Below, in pieces: positions 48,527-57,062 of a stretch of DNA of 64,000 bases. Made by a program: the position numbers and the translations under genes. A model generated the notes under the pieces. That model had not been told where the DNA came from. It was given only the letters and a program-made list of their open reading frames with translations, and did no database searches. Location of the stretch: contig VMSW01000001.1 of the NCBI GenBank assembly GCA_013791955.1, positions 97,661 to 161,660 on the forward strand, read 5' to 3'. The stretch's first letter is position 1; each line of letters opens with the position of its first letter. The DNA comes from Propionicimonas sp. GTDB lineage: Bacteria > Actinomycetota > Actinomycetes > Propionibacteriales > Propionibacteriaceae.

Positions 48527-51500
48527 TTGACTAGGGATATTGCGTCGCGTCTTGGTCGATTAGTGCCATTGGTACTAGTCGGCGGCTTGGTGATCGTGCT
48601 GGTGTCTTATGCGGCATTGGCGATCGGCTTTCCGGTGCGCCAGCTAGATCTGAACGACACCGGCATCTGGGTCTCCAACGACAACGCCGGCCAATTCGGG
48701 CGGGTGAACAAGGCCGCCCGGGCCCTCGATTCGCGGGTTTCCCCGCCCGGGGTGCGGGTGGCGCGTTATCAGCTCGACATCATCCAGGACGGCAATCTGG
48801 CTTTGGGCTGGGATCAGTCCAACTCGACCCTGACAGCGATCGATACCGCCCTTGGTCAGCCCCTAGCCGATCGCGCGGTTGGCCTGGACGCTTCGAATTC
48901 CGTGGTGGCCAATGGCGGCACGCTGGCAGTAATGGACCGTAGCGGACGAGTCTGGGCCACCCGGTATGACCGGCTTGCCGGTGTGGTCGACCTGGCCGCC
49001 CTGGCCGGCTCCAACCCGCCGCTGGCCAGCCTCGGTCTGGCCCCCGATGTCGAGGTTGGTAGCGCCGCGCTGACGGTGAGCGCCGAAGGCAAAATCTACC
49101 TGGCTGGCATCAACGGGCGCCTGATCTCCATTGCGCCCAAAGACGACTTCTTCGCCGCTCCCACCACCACCGATGGGTTGCCCAAGTTGCAGTCGGTCGC
49201 CATCACCGTGGTGGGTGATTCACCAGTGCTGCTGGACGCTACCGGCGGCCAGGCAGTGCTTCCCGGCGGACGGGTAGTGCCGCTGGACGGGGCCGACGCC
49301 ACCACCCGACTGCAGCAGCCGGGCCCGGCCGCCGAAGCGGTGCTGGTGGCCACCACCAAAGGCCTACTCCGGCTGAGACTGGATTCGGCTCAAGTGATTC
49401 CGGTCCACACCGAGACCGCTGGTGCGCCAGCCAGCCCGGTGCGGCTGGGCGGTTGTGATTTCGGCGCTTGGGCTGGCATTGGCCGCGTCGTGCGCTCCTG
49501 CGACGGCGGCGCGGTCGAGCCGCAGTTGGTTGAGGGCGGGCTGGACCGTCCGGCCTTTCGGCAGAACCACGGCCTCATTCTGCTGAACGATCAGACTGAC
49601 GGCACCACCTACGACCTGGACACTCGCAGCAGCATCGATTGGCCCCAACCCAAGCCGCCGGTGGAGCAGCAAGAAAAGGAGAAGGAGGCGGGGGCCGATA
49701 CCCAGCCGAAGCCGAAGGCCAATGACGACAATCTGTGGGCCCGTCAGGACCGCACGACGGTGCTGCACGTCCTCGACAATGACACCGACACTGTCGGCGG
49801 TGTGCTGACCATCCAGTCGATCGAGCCGCGGCAGGTGCCCCAGGGCACCGAGTTGGAGGTCTCGCCCGACGGGCAGACGGTGAAGTTGTTCCTGCCCGAA
49901 GGCGCCTCGACGGTGGCCTTTGATTACACCGTCTCTGATGGCAGCGACACCGACACCGGCCATGTGGTGGTCAACGAGGCCGGCGCCCGGCAGAGCCCGC
50001 CAGCATTGCGACCCAACTACAGCGCGCCGCGCTACACCGTGCCCTCTTTCGGCACCCTGTCCATTCCGGTGGTCAGCGACTGGCGCGATCCCGAAGGCGA
50101 CCCGGTGACGGTGATTGGCGCCAACGCTGGCGACGGCACGATCGTCCCGGTGACCCCGGACGGGCAGCTGAGTTACACGGCCGAAGAGACCGAGGAAGAC
50201 CAGGATCAAACCCTCAGCTATGAGGTGACCGACGGCGCCGACGCCAAATCGGTGCGCAACACCTTGAAGGTGCGGGTGCTGGGCAAGAAGTCGACCACCA
50301 CGGTCTCGCCAGTGGCCCAGCCCGATTCGGCTCGAGGTGAGGTGGGCAAGCCGATTTCGGTCTTTCCCTTGAACAACGACACCCCCGGCGCCGACCCGCG
50401 CAACTTGAATGCCAAGCTCACTTTGTCGGGGCAGCTCACCCAGAAGGCGCATCTCAAAGTGACCACCGATGAGAAGTCGGGACGGATCACCGTGGTCGCT
50501 GACCAGGAGGGACCCTACTTCCTGGAGTATTCGGTCAGCTTCGGCAACTCCGCGCCCGCCAAGGGATCGCTGCGCATTGATGCGCTCGCCGCAGGCAAGG
50601 CCTCCGGCCCGGTGGCGATGCCCGATCAGGCGGCGATGCGGGGGGTCAACCCGGTACTGATCGACGTGCTGGCTAACGACTACGACCCGGCTGGGAATCT
50701 GCTCACCGTGCAGGCTGCTGCCGCCGGTTCGGGAGTGCGGCTGCAGGTGCAGGTCGTCCAGGGTCGCTGGCTGCGGATTCTAGGCGGCGATCAACGAGCC
50801 AGTGGCAGCGCCCAAGCGGTGCACTACACGGTCACCAATGGGTCGCAATCCGCCGAAGGTGACGTCCTGGTGACTCAGCTCGACCCGATCGAGCAGGACG
50901 TCGCATTGCCCCGCAAGGACACCGCTGTGGTGCGGGCTGGCGATTCGGTGCTGATCCCGGTGTTGACCAACGACTCCTCACTTTCCGGGCAGCCGTTGAA
51001 GCTGGTCACCGACGGGCTAGACACTGACGCCGACGGCAAGTTGGCGGTGCTCGATCGCGCCAAGAAGGCCGACGAAGATCAAGGTGATGCTGGTTCGGCC
51101 TACGTCCGTGGTGATCAGATCCGCTATGTGGCTCCGGCGACGGTGGCGGGTTCGCGCCAGGTCGTGATTCTTTACACCGCGCAGACTGCGGCCGGTGATG
51201 CCGCCGAAAGCCAGGTGGTGGTGACCATCAAGCCTGAGCCGAGTGCCGATGATCCCGACGCCGCACCGGTGGCCAACACGGTCGAGATGCGGGTGGTTTC
51301 GGGCAGCCGGGTCCGGATTGCGATCCCCACCTCCGGTCAGGATCCCGACGGTGACACGGTGATCGTCACCGGCATCGCCTCGGCACCAGAACTCGGCCGG
51401 GTGGTGGCGATCAGCCCGAACTCGATTACCTACGAGGCCTATCCGACCGCCGGCCTGGTTGGCACCGACACCTTCCGCTATCAGGTTGCCGACAAGTACG

Positions 51501-54500
51501 GCCGCACCGGCATCGGCACCGTCCGGGTGGCGGTGGCCGAGCCTGGCCAAACCCAGCCGCCGGTGGCCATCGATGATGCGCTCACCACCAAACCCGGTGC
51601 TGAGGTGCAGCTGAATCTGATGGCCAACGACTTCATCGCTCGCGACGATGCGGCCACGGTGGCGCCGTTGAACCGCACCAACAATCCGGTGCCGGCCGAT
51701 GCCATTCTCAGTGGTGAGCAGGGGCCGCTGCAGGTGCGGGCCCCGGAGCTAATCGAGCAGCCGGTGTTGGTGAACTACGCCCTGACTGGCAACGGCGGCA
51801 CCGGACCAGTGGCCACGGTGAAGATCATGGCCAAGCAGGGCTTCAACAATCCGCCCACGGTGGTTGACCAGGTCGCCGAAATCGATGGCGCCTCCGGTAA
51901 AGCCAACCTGCTCGGCGAGGCCTGGGACGTCGACGGTCCGCTCAACGCGCTGAAACCCGCCTTGGCAGTGACGGTCGAGGGCGCCAGCCTGGTCGGCGGT
52001 GAACTGCGGGTCCCGCTGCGCGAGCGTCCCCAGGTGATTCCTTACACCGTGACCGATTCTGGTGGTGCGGTGAGCGCCGCGGTGGTCTACGTCCCGGCGG
52101 CGGGGGCGGGCGCCCCGCAGCTGAAGGTCGGCGCCAGTATTGACTTGGCCAGCAACGCCACCGCCAGCTTCGGCATCGCCGACTTTGTCGAGTCGCCACG
52201 TAGCAAAGCGGTCCGGATCGCCTCAGCCAAGGCCGAGACGGCGCCCGGGGAGTATCTCGACGGCAAGGTGGACGACTCGGGTCGGTTCACCCTCACCTCC
52301 AAGAACAATTATGTTGGCCCGGCCTCGGTGACCCTGGACGTGATGGACGGGGCCTCGCAGACCGACGACGGCGTGCTGACCGCCACCGTCACCATTCCAG
52401 TACAGGTCGGGGCGCCGACTCCGGTGCTGCGCTGCCCGGAGTTCACCCAAACCGTGGTCCAAGGTGGCGAGATCAAGAACCTCGACATCACCAGCCTTTG
52501 CCACGTGTGGAGCCCTGATCCCGAGTCCCTGGGCAACCTGACCTATGCCGCCTCCTGGGAGCAACCGATCGATCAGGTGAGCGCTACTGGCGGCGAGCAT
52601 CGAGTGAAGCTCCAAGCCGCTGGCGGGGCCCCCGACGACGGTGAAGGGGTGCTGCGAATTGGCATCGAGGGCACGGCTGCGGCCACCGCCACGCTGCGGG
52701 TGAAGGTGGTTCCGGCTGACGCACCGCAGTTGCGCTCGGTGAATCTGACCGACATCAAAGCTGGCACCCCGGTGACCGTGCCGATCTCACTGATTTCGCC
52801 GTTATTGGATGCTCAGACCAAGGTGTTGGAGACCAAGCAGACCAGCGGGGGCAAGGCGAGTGTCAACATCGATCAGGCCTCGGTGACGATCACCCCGGCC
52901 GCGGATACCTCCGGCAAGTTGGTATTCAGGGTCAAGGCCACTGACCTGGCCGCGGATCCGGGTCGGGATACCCGCTGGGCCGATGGCACCATCACCATGA
53001 CGGTCTACTCCCGTCCAGACGCGCCCAGTGCGCCCCGCAACGGGCCCACCGTGCAATCGCATGCCGCGACCTTGGCATGGACGCCGGGCAACGCCAATGG
53101 TGCTGCGATCGACTCCTACCAGCTGAAGATCGCCAGCGGACCGGGCAGCGGCCGGACGATTACCTGCCGCAGCGCGCCCTGCCAGGTCACCGGTTTAACC
53201 AATGGGGCCGCGGTCACCTTCCAGGTGCGGGCGCACAATAAGGCCGACTGGAGTGATTGGAGCTCGTCCTCGGCCCAAATCACCCCGGACGTGGCGCCGG
53301 GTGCGCCAGCCTGGGTGCAGGTCAGTGATCCCCAGGATCATTCGGTGCTGGTCAGCTGGGGCAAGATCGCCAATGACGGCTCCGCCATCAAGGTGATTCA
53401 CGTCACGGCCGCCGGCACGACGCACCCGGTGGGTGCGGGCAAGACCAGCCTGCGGGTGAATGTGCCCAGCAACAATGATGTCTACACCTTCTCGGTGGCC
53501 GGCGAAAATGACTACGCCATTGGTCCGGCAGCCTCCGATCAGGGCCAGTCCTCCGGCAAGCCGGCCGGGCTGTCGGTAGCCGCGCCCAACCCGGGCGCAG
53601 CCGTGGGGGCCACCACCAATGTGACGGTGTCCTGGAGTCTTTCTTCGCCGGAAGGGCCAACTCCGGTCAGTTATGACGTGGCCCGCAGCGACGGCAAGAG
53701 CGTTTGCGCCAACGTCACCCGGACCAGTTGCGTGGACGACACCGTCCGCTTTGACGGCACCAGCTACACCTACCTGGTCACCGCCACCAACGCCACCGGC
53801 GGGGCCGCGCATTCGGCTAGCGCCCGCTCTTCGGCCTGGGCTGCGGTCGGTACGCCGGATAACTGGAGCCCAACTGCCATCACCGCGGCCGCGACCGGCG
53901 ATGATGGCGAGGTGCGGCTCACCTATACCGTGCCGGCCTCGCGCGGTGGCACCTCGAAGCTGACCCTGCTGAGAGACGGCAGTGCCTTCAAGACGCTTAC
54001 CTCCCCAGGGCCAGATGGTGGCGCGAGCAGCTATACCGCCACCGGGCTGACCGATGGCACCAGCTATTCCTACTCGTTGCGGGTCTGCAATGAGGCCAAC
54101 CGTTGCAGCACTTCACCGGCAAGGTCAGCTACCTCCTTCGGCCCGCTGGCTAAGCCGAACATCACCTCGGCATATGCCAGCGGGAGCTCAGTCACAGCCA
54201 AGGGCACCGCCAATGGCAATGGGGCGAGCGCCACGTTGATTCTCTACATCGATGGCCAAGAGGAGGATCGGTCCACGGGCCGAGGATCGCTGAACGTGAG
54301 TGGTTCGCGCACCGTTGGCTATAGCAACACCGTCACGGTTCGGTTGGTGCTCAACTCCGGAACCACTACCCCGCATCGCAGTGATCCGGCCGACGACACT
54401 GCAAGCGTAAGGACCCCTGCTAGGCCAACCGTTACGCTCACCGTTGGCGAGCAACAGCGATACAACACCGGCGACCCTCAAAACCCCGAGGTGTACTACT

Positions 54501-54706
54501 ACCCCGTCTACCTTGCCGCCCGGAACTTCGTTGGGTCCTACACCTGCCACGTGCCGGATTCGTGGCCGTATGACTCGACGCGAACCTTCTCGGGCAACGT
54601 GTCCGGGGTGACAGTGGCTCGGCTCTTTAGTTATGGCGGCCCCTACGCGACGTCCATTCGTGTTACCTGTGATGGCATCGCGTCCAACACCGTCCACTCG
54701 CCGTAG
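48527..54706 (+). CDS. Giant anchored surface protein 2, tandem paralogue
   Basis: Protein of 2,059 residues, collinear with the gene immediately upstream through the anchor, propeller-like region, acidic linker (KEKEAGADTQPKPKANDD), Ig/cadherin-like array and FN3 modules (from ~1495). It is a tandem duplication. The two diverge sharply in the last ~90 residues, though both keep Cys residues and a C-terminal CDG motif. In Bifidobacterium a single FN3 protein occupies this place. The ligand is unknown; the C-terminal domain is the natural candidate for binding specificity. Confidence 0.9.
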   Translation: MTRDIASRLGRLVPLVLVGGLVIVLVSYAALAIGFPVRQLDLNDTGIWVSNDNAGQFGRVNKAARALDSRVSPPGVRVARYQLDIIQDGNLALGWDQSNSTLTAIDTALGQPLADRAVGLDASNSVVANGGTLAVMDRSGRVWATRYDRLAGVVDLAALAGSNPPLASLGLAPDVEVGSAALTVSAEGKIYLAGINGRLISIAPKDDFFAAPTTTDGLPKLQSVAITVVGDSPVLLDATGGQAVLPGGRVVPLDGADATTRLQQPGPAAEAVLVATTKGLLRLRLDSAQVIPVHTETAGAPASPVRLGGCDFGAWAGIGRVVRSCDGGAVEPQLVEGGLDRPAFRQNHGLILLNDQTDGTTYDLDTRSSIDWPQPKPPVEQQEKEKEAGADTQPKPKANDDNLWARQDRTTVLHVLDNDTDTVGGVLTIQSIEPRQVPQGTELEVSPDGQTVKLFLPEGASTVAFDYTVSDGSDTDTGHVVVNEAGARQSPPALRPNYSAPRYTVPSFGTLSIPVVSDWRDPEGDPVTVIGANAGDGTIVPVTPDGQLSYTAEETEEDQDQTLSYEVTDGADAKSVRNTLKVRVLGKKSTTTVSPVAQPDSARGEVGKPISVFPLNNDTPGADPRNLNAKLTLSGQLTQKAHLKVTTDEKSGRITVVADQEGPYFLEYSVSFGNSAPAKGSLRIDALAAGKASGPVAMPDQAAMRGVNPVLIDVLANDYDPAGNLLTVQAAAAGSGVRLQVQVVQGRWLRILGGDQRASGSAQAVHYTVTNGSQSAEGDVLVTQLDPIEQDVALPRKDTAVVRAGDSVLIPVLTNDSSLSGQPLKLVTDGLDTDADGKLAVLDRAKKADEDQGDAGSAYVRGDQIRYVAPATVAGSRQVVILYTAQTAAGDAAESQVVVTIKPEPSADDPDAAPVANTVEMRVVSGSRVRIAIPTSGQDPDGDTVIVTGIASAPELGRVVAISPNSITYEAYPTAGLVGTDTFRYQVADKYGRTGIGTVRVAVAEPGQTQPPVAIDDALTTKPGAEVQLNLMANDFIARDDAATVAPLNRTNNPVPADAILSGEQGPLQVRAPELIEQPVLVNYALTGNGGTGPVATVKIMAKQGFNNPPTVVDQVAEIDGASGKANLLGEAWDVDGPLNALKPALAVTVEGASLVGGELRVPLRERPQVIPYTVTDSGGAVSAAVVYVPAAGAGAPQLKVGASIDLASNATASFGIADFVESPRSKAVRIASAKAETAPGEYLDGKVDDSGRFTLTSKNNYVGPASVTLDVMDGASQTDDGVLTATVTIPVQVGAPTPVLRCPEFTQTVVQGGEIKNLDITSLCHVWSPDPESLGNLTYAASWEQPIDQVSATGGEHRVKLQAAGGAPDDGEGVLRIGIEGTAAATATLRVKVVPADAPQLRSVNLTDIKAGTPVTVPISLISPLLDAQTKVLETKQTSGGKASVNIDQASVTITPAADTSGKLVFRVKATDLAADPGRDTRWADGTITMTVYSRPDAPSAPRNGPTVQSHAATLAWTPGNANGAAIDSYQLKIASGPGSGRTITCRSAPCQVTGLTNGAAVTFQVRAHNKADWSDWSSSSAQITPDVAPGAPAWVQVSDPQDHSVLVSWGKIANDGSAIKVIHVTAAGTTHPVGAGKTSLRVNVPSNNDVYTFSVAGENDYAIGPAASDQGQSSGKPAGLSVAAPNPGAAVGATTNVTVSWSLSSPEGPTPVSYDVARSDGKSVCANVTRTSCVDDTVRFDGTSYTYLVTATNATGGAAHSASARSSAWAAVGTPDNWSPTAITAAATGDDGEVRLTYTVPASRGGTSKLTLLRDGSAFKTLTSPGPDGGASSYTATGLTDGTSYSYSLRVCNEANRCSTSPARSATSFGPLAKPNITSAYASGSSVTAKGTANGNGASATLILYIDGQEEDRSTGRGSLNVSGSRTVGYSNTVTVRLVLNSGTTTPHRSDPADDTASVRTPARPTVTLTVGEQQRYNTGDPQNPEVYYYPVYLAARNFVGSYTCHVPDSWPYDSTRTFSGNVSGVTVARLFSYGGPYATSIRVTCDGIASNTVHSP

Positions 54707-54727
54707 TGAGATTAGGAAGGAACAACT

Positions 54728-55693
54728 GTGATTACTGATGAGCAAGCTCGCTGGTTTAACCAGACGTTCGAGCAGATCGTGTCCAACGTCGAGATTGCGA
54801 TCCGCGGCAAGCGGGATGTGATCCGCCTGGCGGTCAGCTGCATGCTGAGCGAGGGTCACCTGCTGCTGGAGGACAATCCCGGCACGGGCAAGACTCAGCT
54901 GGCCAAGGCGCTGGCCAACAGCGTCCAAGGCACCCACAGTCGTATTCAGTTCACCCCTGACCTGCTGCCCAGCGATGTCACCGGCGTGACGGTGTTCGAC
55001 CAGGAGAAGCGGACCTTCGAGTTCCACAAGGGTCCGATCTTCGCCTCGGTGGTGCTGGCAGATGAGATCAACCGCGCCAGCCCGAAGACCCAGTCGGCGC
55101 TGCTGGAGGTGATGGAAGAGGGTCGAGTCACCATCGACGGCGTCGGCCACCCGGTCGGCAGCCCGTTCATGGTGATCGCCACCCAGAACCCGATCGAGCA
55201 GGCTGGCACCTACCGGCTGCCGGAGGCCCAGCTCGACCGCTTCCTGATGAAGACCTCCATCGGCTACCCCGATCACGAGGTGGCGATGGAGCTGATGCTG
55301 CAGGCAGCCACTCGGGATCGCTCGGCCACGGTTTCACCGGTGATCGTCTCCAGCGCGGTGCAGCAGATGGCCACCTTCGCCAACGACGTCCACGTGGAGC
55401 CGTCCATCGTGGCCTACATCTCCAACCTGGCCACTGAGTCACGCCGGCACAGCAATGTGCGGCTTGGGTTGTCGATGCGTGGCTGCTTGGCCTTCATCCG
55501 GGTGGCCAAGACCTGGGCGATCAGCAAGGGTCGCAGCCACGTGCTGCCCGACGACATCAAGGATCTGGCGGTGCCGATCATGAGCCATCGACTGCTGCTG
55601 AACGCTGAGGCGCAGTTCTCTGGAGTGACCACTGAACGAGTGATCGACGAGTTGTTGGCCAGCGTGGCCGCCCCGGTCGAGCGGGCAGTGTGA
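54728..55693 (+). CDS. MoxR-family AAA+ ATPase
   Basis: Cytoplasmic chaperone-like ATPase of 321 residues. Walker A is EDNPGTGKTQLAKAL (near 55-68) and Walker B VVLADEINRASPKTQSALLE. The region ATQNPIEQAGTYRLPEAQLD is diagnostic of MoxR proteins. AGGAAGG lies upstream of the GTG. It is followed by DUF58 and a transglutaminase-like gene, the usual MoxR trio. It probably assists assembly or activation of the surface proteins encoded upstream (inference). Confidence 0.95.
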   Translation: MITDEQARWFNQTFEQIVSNVEIAIRGKRDVIRLAVSCMLSEGHLLLEDNPGTGKTQLAKALANSVQGTHSRIQFTPDLLPSDVTGVTVFDQEKRTFEFHKGPIFASVVLADEINRASPKTQSALLEVMEEGRVTIDGVGHPVGSPFMVIATQNPIEQAGTYRLPEAQLDRFLMKTSIGYPDHEVAMELMLQAATRDRSATVSPVIVSSAVQQMATFANDVHVEPSIVAYISNLATESRRHSNVRLGLSMRGCLAFIRVAKTWAISKGRSHVLPDDIKDLAVPIMSHRLLLNAEAQFSGVTTERVIDELLASVAAPVERAV

Positions 55694-55706
55694 GGGACGA
55701 ACGCCG

Positions 55707-57062
55707 TTGACCACTCAGATCAGGCCACCGAAGATCCCGGCCGCTGACCCCAGCCGTCGGGCGGCGCGGGCCAAACGTGGCCCGAAGGCGGTGCTGCGCC
55801 TAGCGTTCATCGAGGTGACGCTGCCGCTGCGCCGGGCGTGGTTCGCTACCGCGCCGATCCGTGAAGCGGTGCGTCCCTACCTGGCCAAGCTGGTCGCCGG
55901 GGTGCAGGTGGTCTCGGCTCTGGGCTGGACGATGCTCGGCGCGGCGGTGGTCTTCGCCGCCCTGGGTGCCCGATTGGGTTGGCGGGAGTTCTCCTATCTC
56001 GCGGCGGTGCTGTTCTTCCTGGTCGGCGGGGCGGCGCTGTTCGCGATCGGCCGCACCCGGCTGGAGGTCGGCTTTGACGTGGCCCCGCAGCGGATCGTCG
56101 TCGGTGACGCCGCCGCGGTGCAGTTTTCGGTGAAGAACCTCAGCTCGCTGCCGCTGTTGCCGATTGGCTTGGAGTTCCCGGTGGGGGAGGCGGTGGCTGG
56201 TTTCACCCTGCCAGCATTGGCCCCGGGCGGCAGCTTCGAAGACGTGGCAGTCGTGCCTGGTCCGCGCCGCGGGGTGATTCAGTTGGGCCCGGTCACCACC
56301 CAGCGTGGCGACCCCTTCGGGGTGGTCCGCCGTGAGGTCACCTGGACCGATCCGATCGACTTGTTCGTCCATCCGCGGACGGTGCCGCTGGAGCCGCTGG
56401 GTGCTGGTCTGCTGCGCGATTTGGAAGGTCGGACCACTCGGGACATCTCCATGAGCGACCTGGCTTTCCACACGCTGCGCGATTACGTGCCTGGTGATGA
56501 CCGGCGCTATATCCATTGGCGCAGTAGCGCCAAGTATTCCGGCCTTGCTGACGGCGAGCGGTTCATGGTGCGTCAGTTTCTGGACACTCGGCGGTCCCAC
56601 ATTGCCGTGGTCACCGACGTCGAGCGGGCTTCCTACAACAGCGATGAGGAGTTTGAGGTGGCGCTGTCGGTGGGCGCCTCGATCGCGATTCGGGCCCTGG
56701 CCGACGAGATGGATCTCACCTTGGTCTGCGGCGAGCATGCCGCGATGCAGCCACCGCCGCATCTGGCCTTGGACACCTATTCCCGCGCTGACTACGACGG
56801 TTGGGAGTTGGCTGCGGCGACTGGGCGACTGAACCATCTGGCCCCTGATGCCTCGGTGGTCATTTTGATCACCGGCCCCAACTGCGGCTTCACCGAGTTT
56901 CAGCGGGCCCGGTCCTTCCTGCCGCGCGAGGTGGCGACTTTGGCATTGCGGGTGAACCTGGGTAGCCGGATCAGCTTGCAGGATTCGGTTGGGCTCACCC
57001 TGGTGAGCATTGGCCGCCTGGCCGATCTGCCGCGGGTGTTGGCTGGAGGTCAGCTGATATGA
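55707..57062 (+). CDS. DUF58 membrane-anchored protein
   Basis: Protein of 451 residues with two central helices (~70-115) and a C-terminal DUF58 domain. The DUF58 core LRDYVPGDDRRYIHWRSSAK is clear. A von Willebrand A-like fold follows it. Partner of the MoxR ATPase at 54728. The TTG start has GAGGGA upstream, and the stop overlaps the next gene by 4 nt. Confidence 0.92.
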   Translation: MTTQIRPPKIPAADPSRRAARAKRGPKAVLRLAFIEVTLPLRRAWFATAPIREAVRPYLAKLVAGVQVVSALGWTMLGAAVVFAALGARLGWREFSYLAAVLFFLVGGAALFAIGRTRLEVGFDVAPQRIVVGDAAAVQFSVKNLSSLPLLPIGLEFPVGEAVAGFTLPALAPGGSFEDVAVVPGPRRGVIQLGPVTTQRGDPFGVVRREVTWTDPIDLFVHPRTVPLEPLGAGLLRDLEGRTTRDISMSDLAFHTLRDYVPGDDRRYIHWRSSAKYSGLADGERFMVRQFLDTRRSHIAVVTDVERASYNSDEEFEVALSVGASIAIRALADEMDLTLVCGEHAAMQPPPHLALDTYSRADYDGWELAAATGRLNHLAPDASVVILITGPNCGFTEFQRARSFLPREVATLALRVNLGSRISLQDSVGLTLVSIGRLADLPRVLAGGQLI

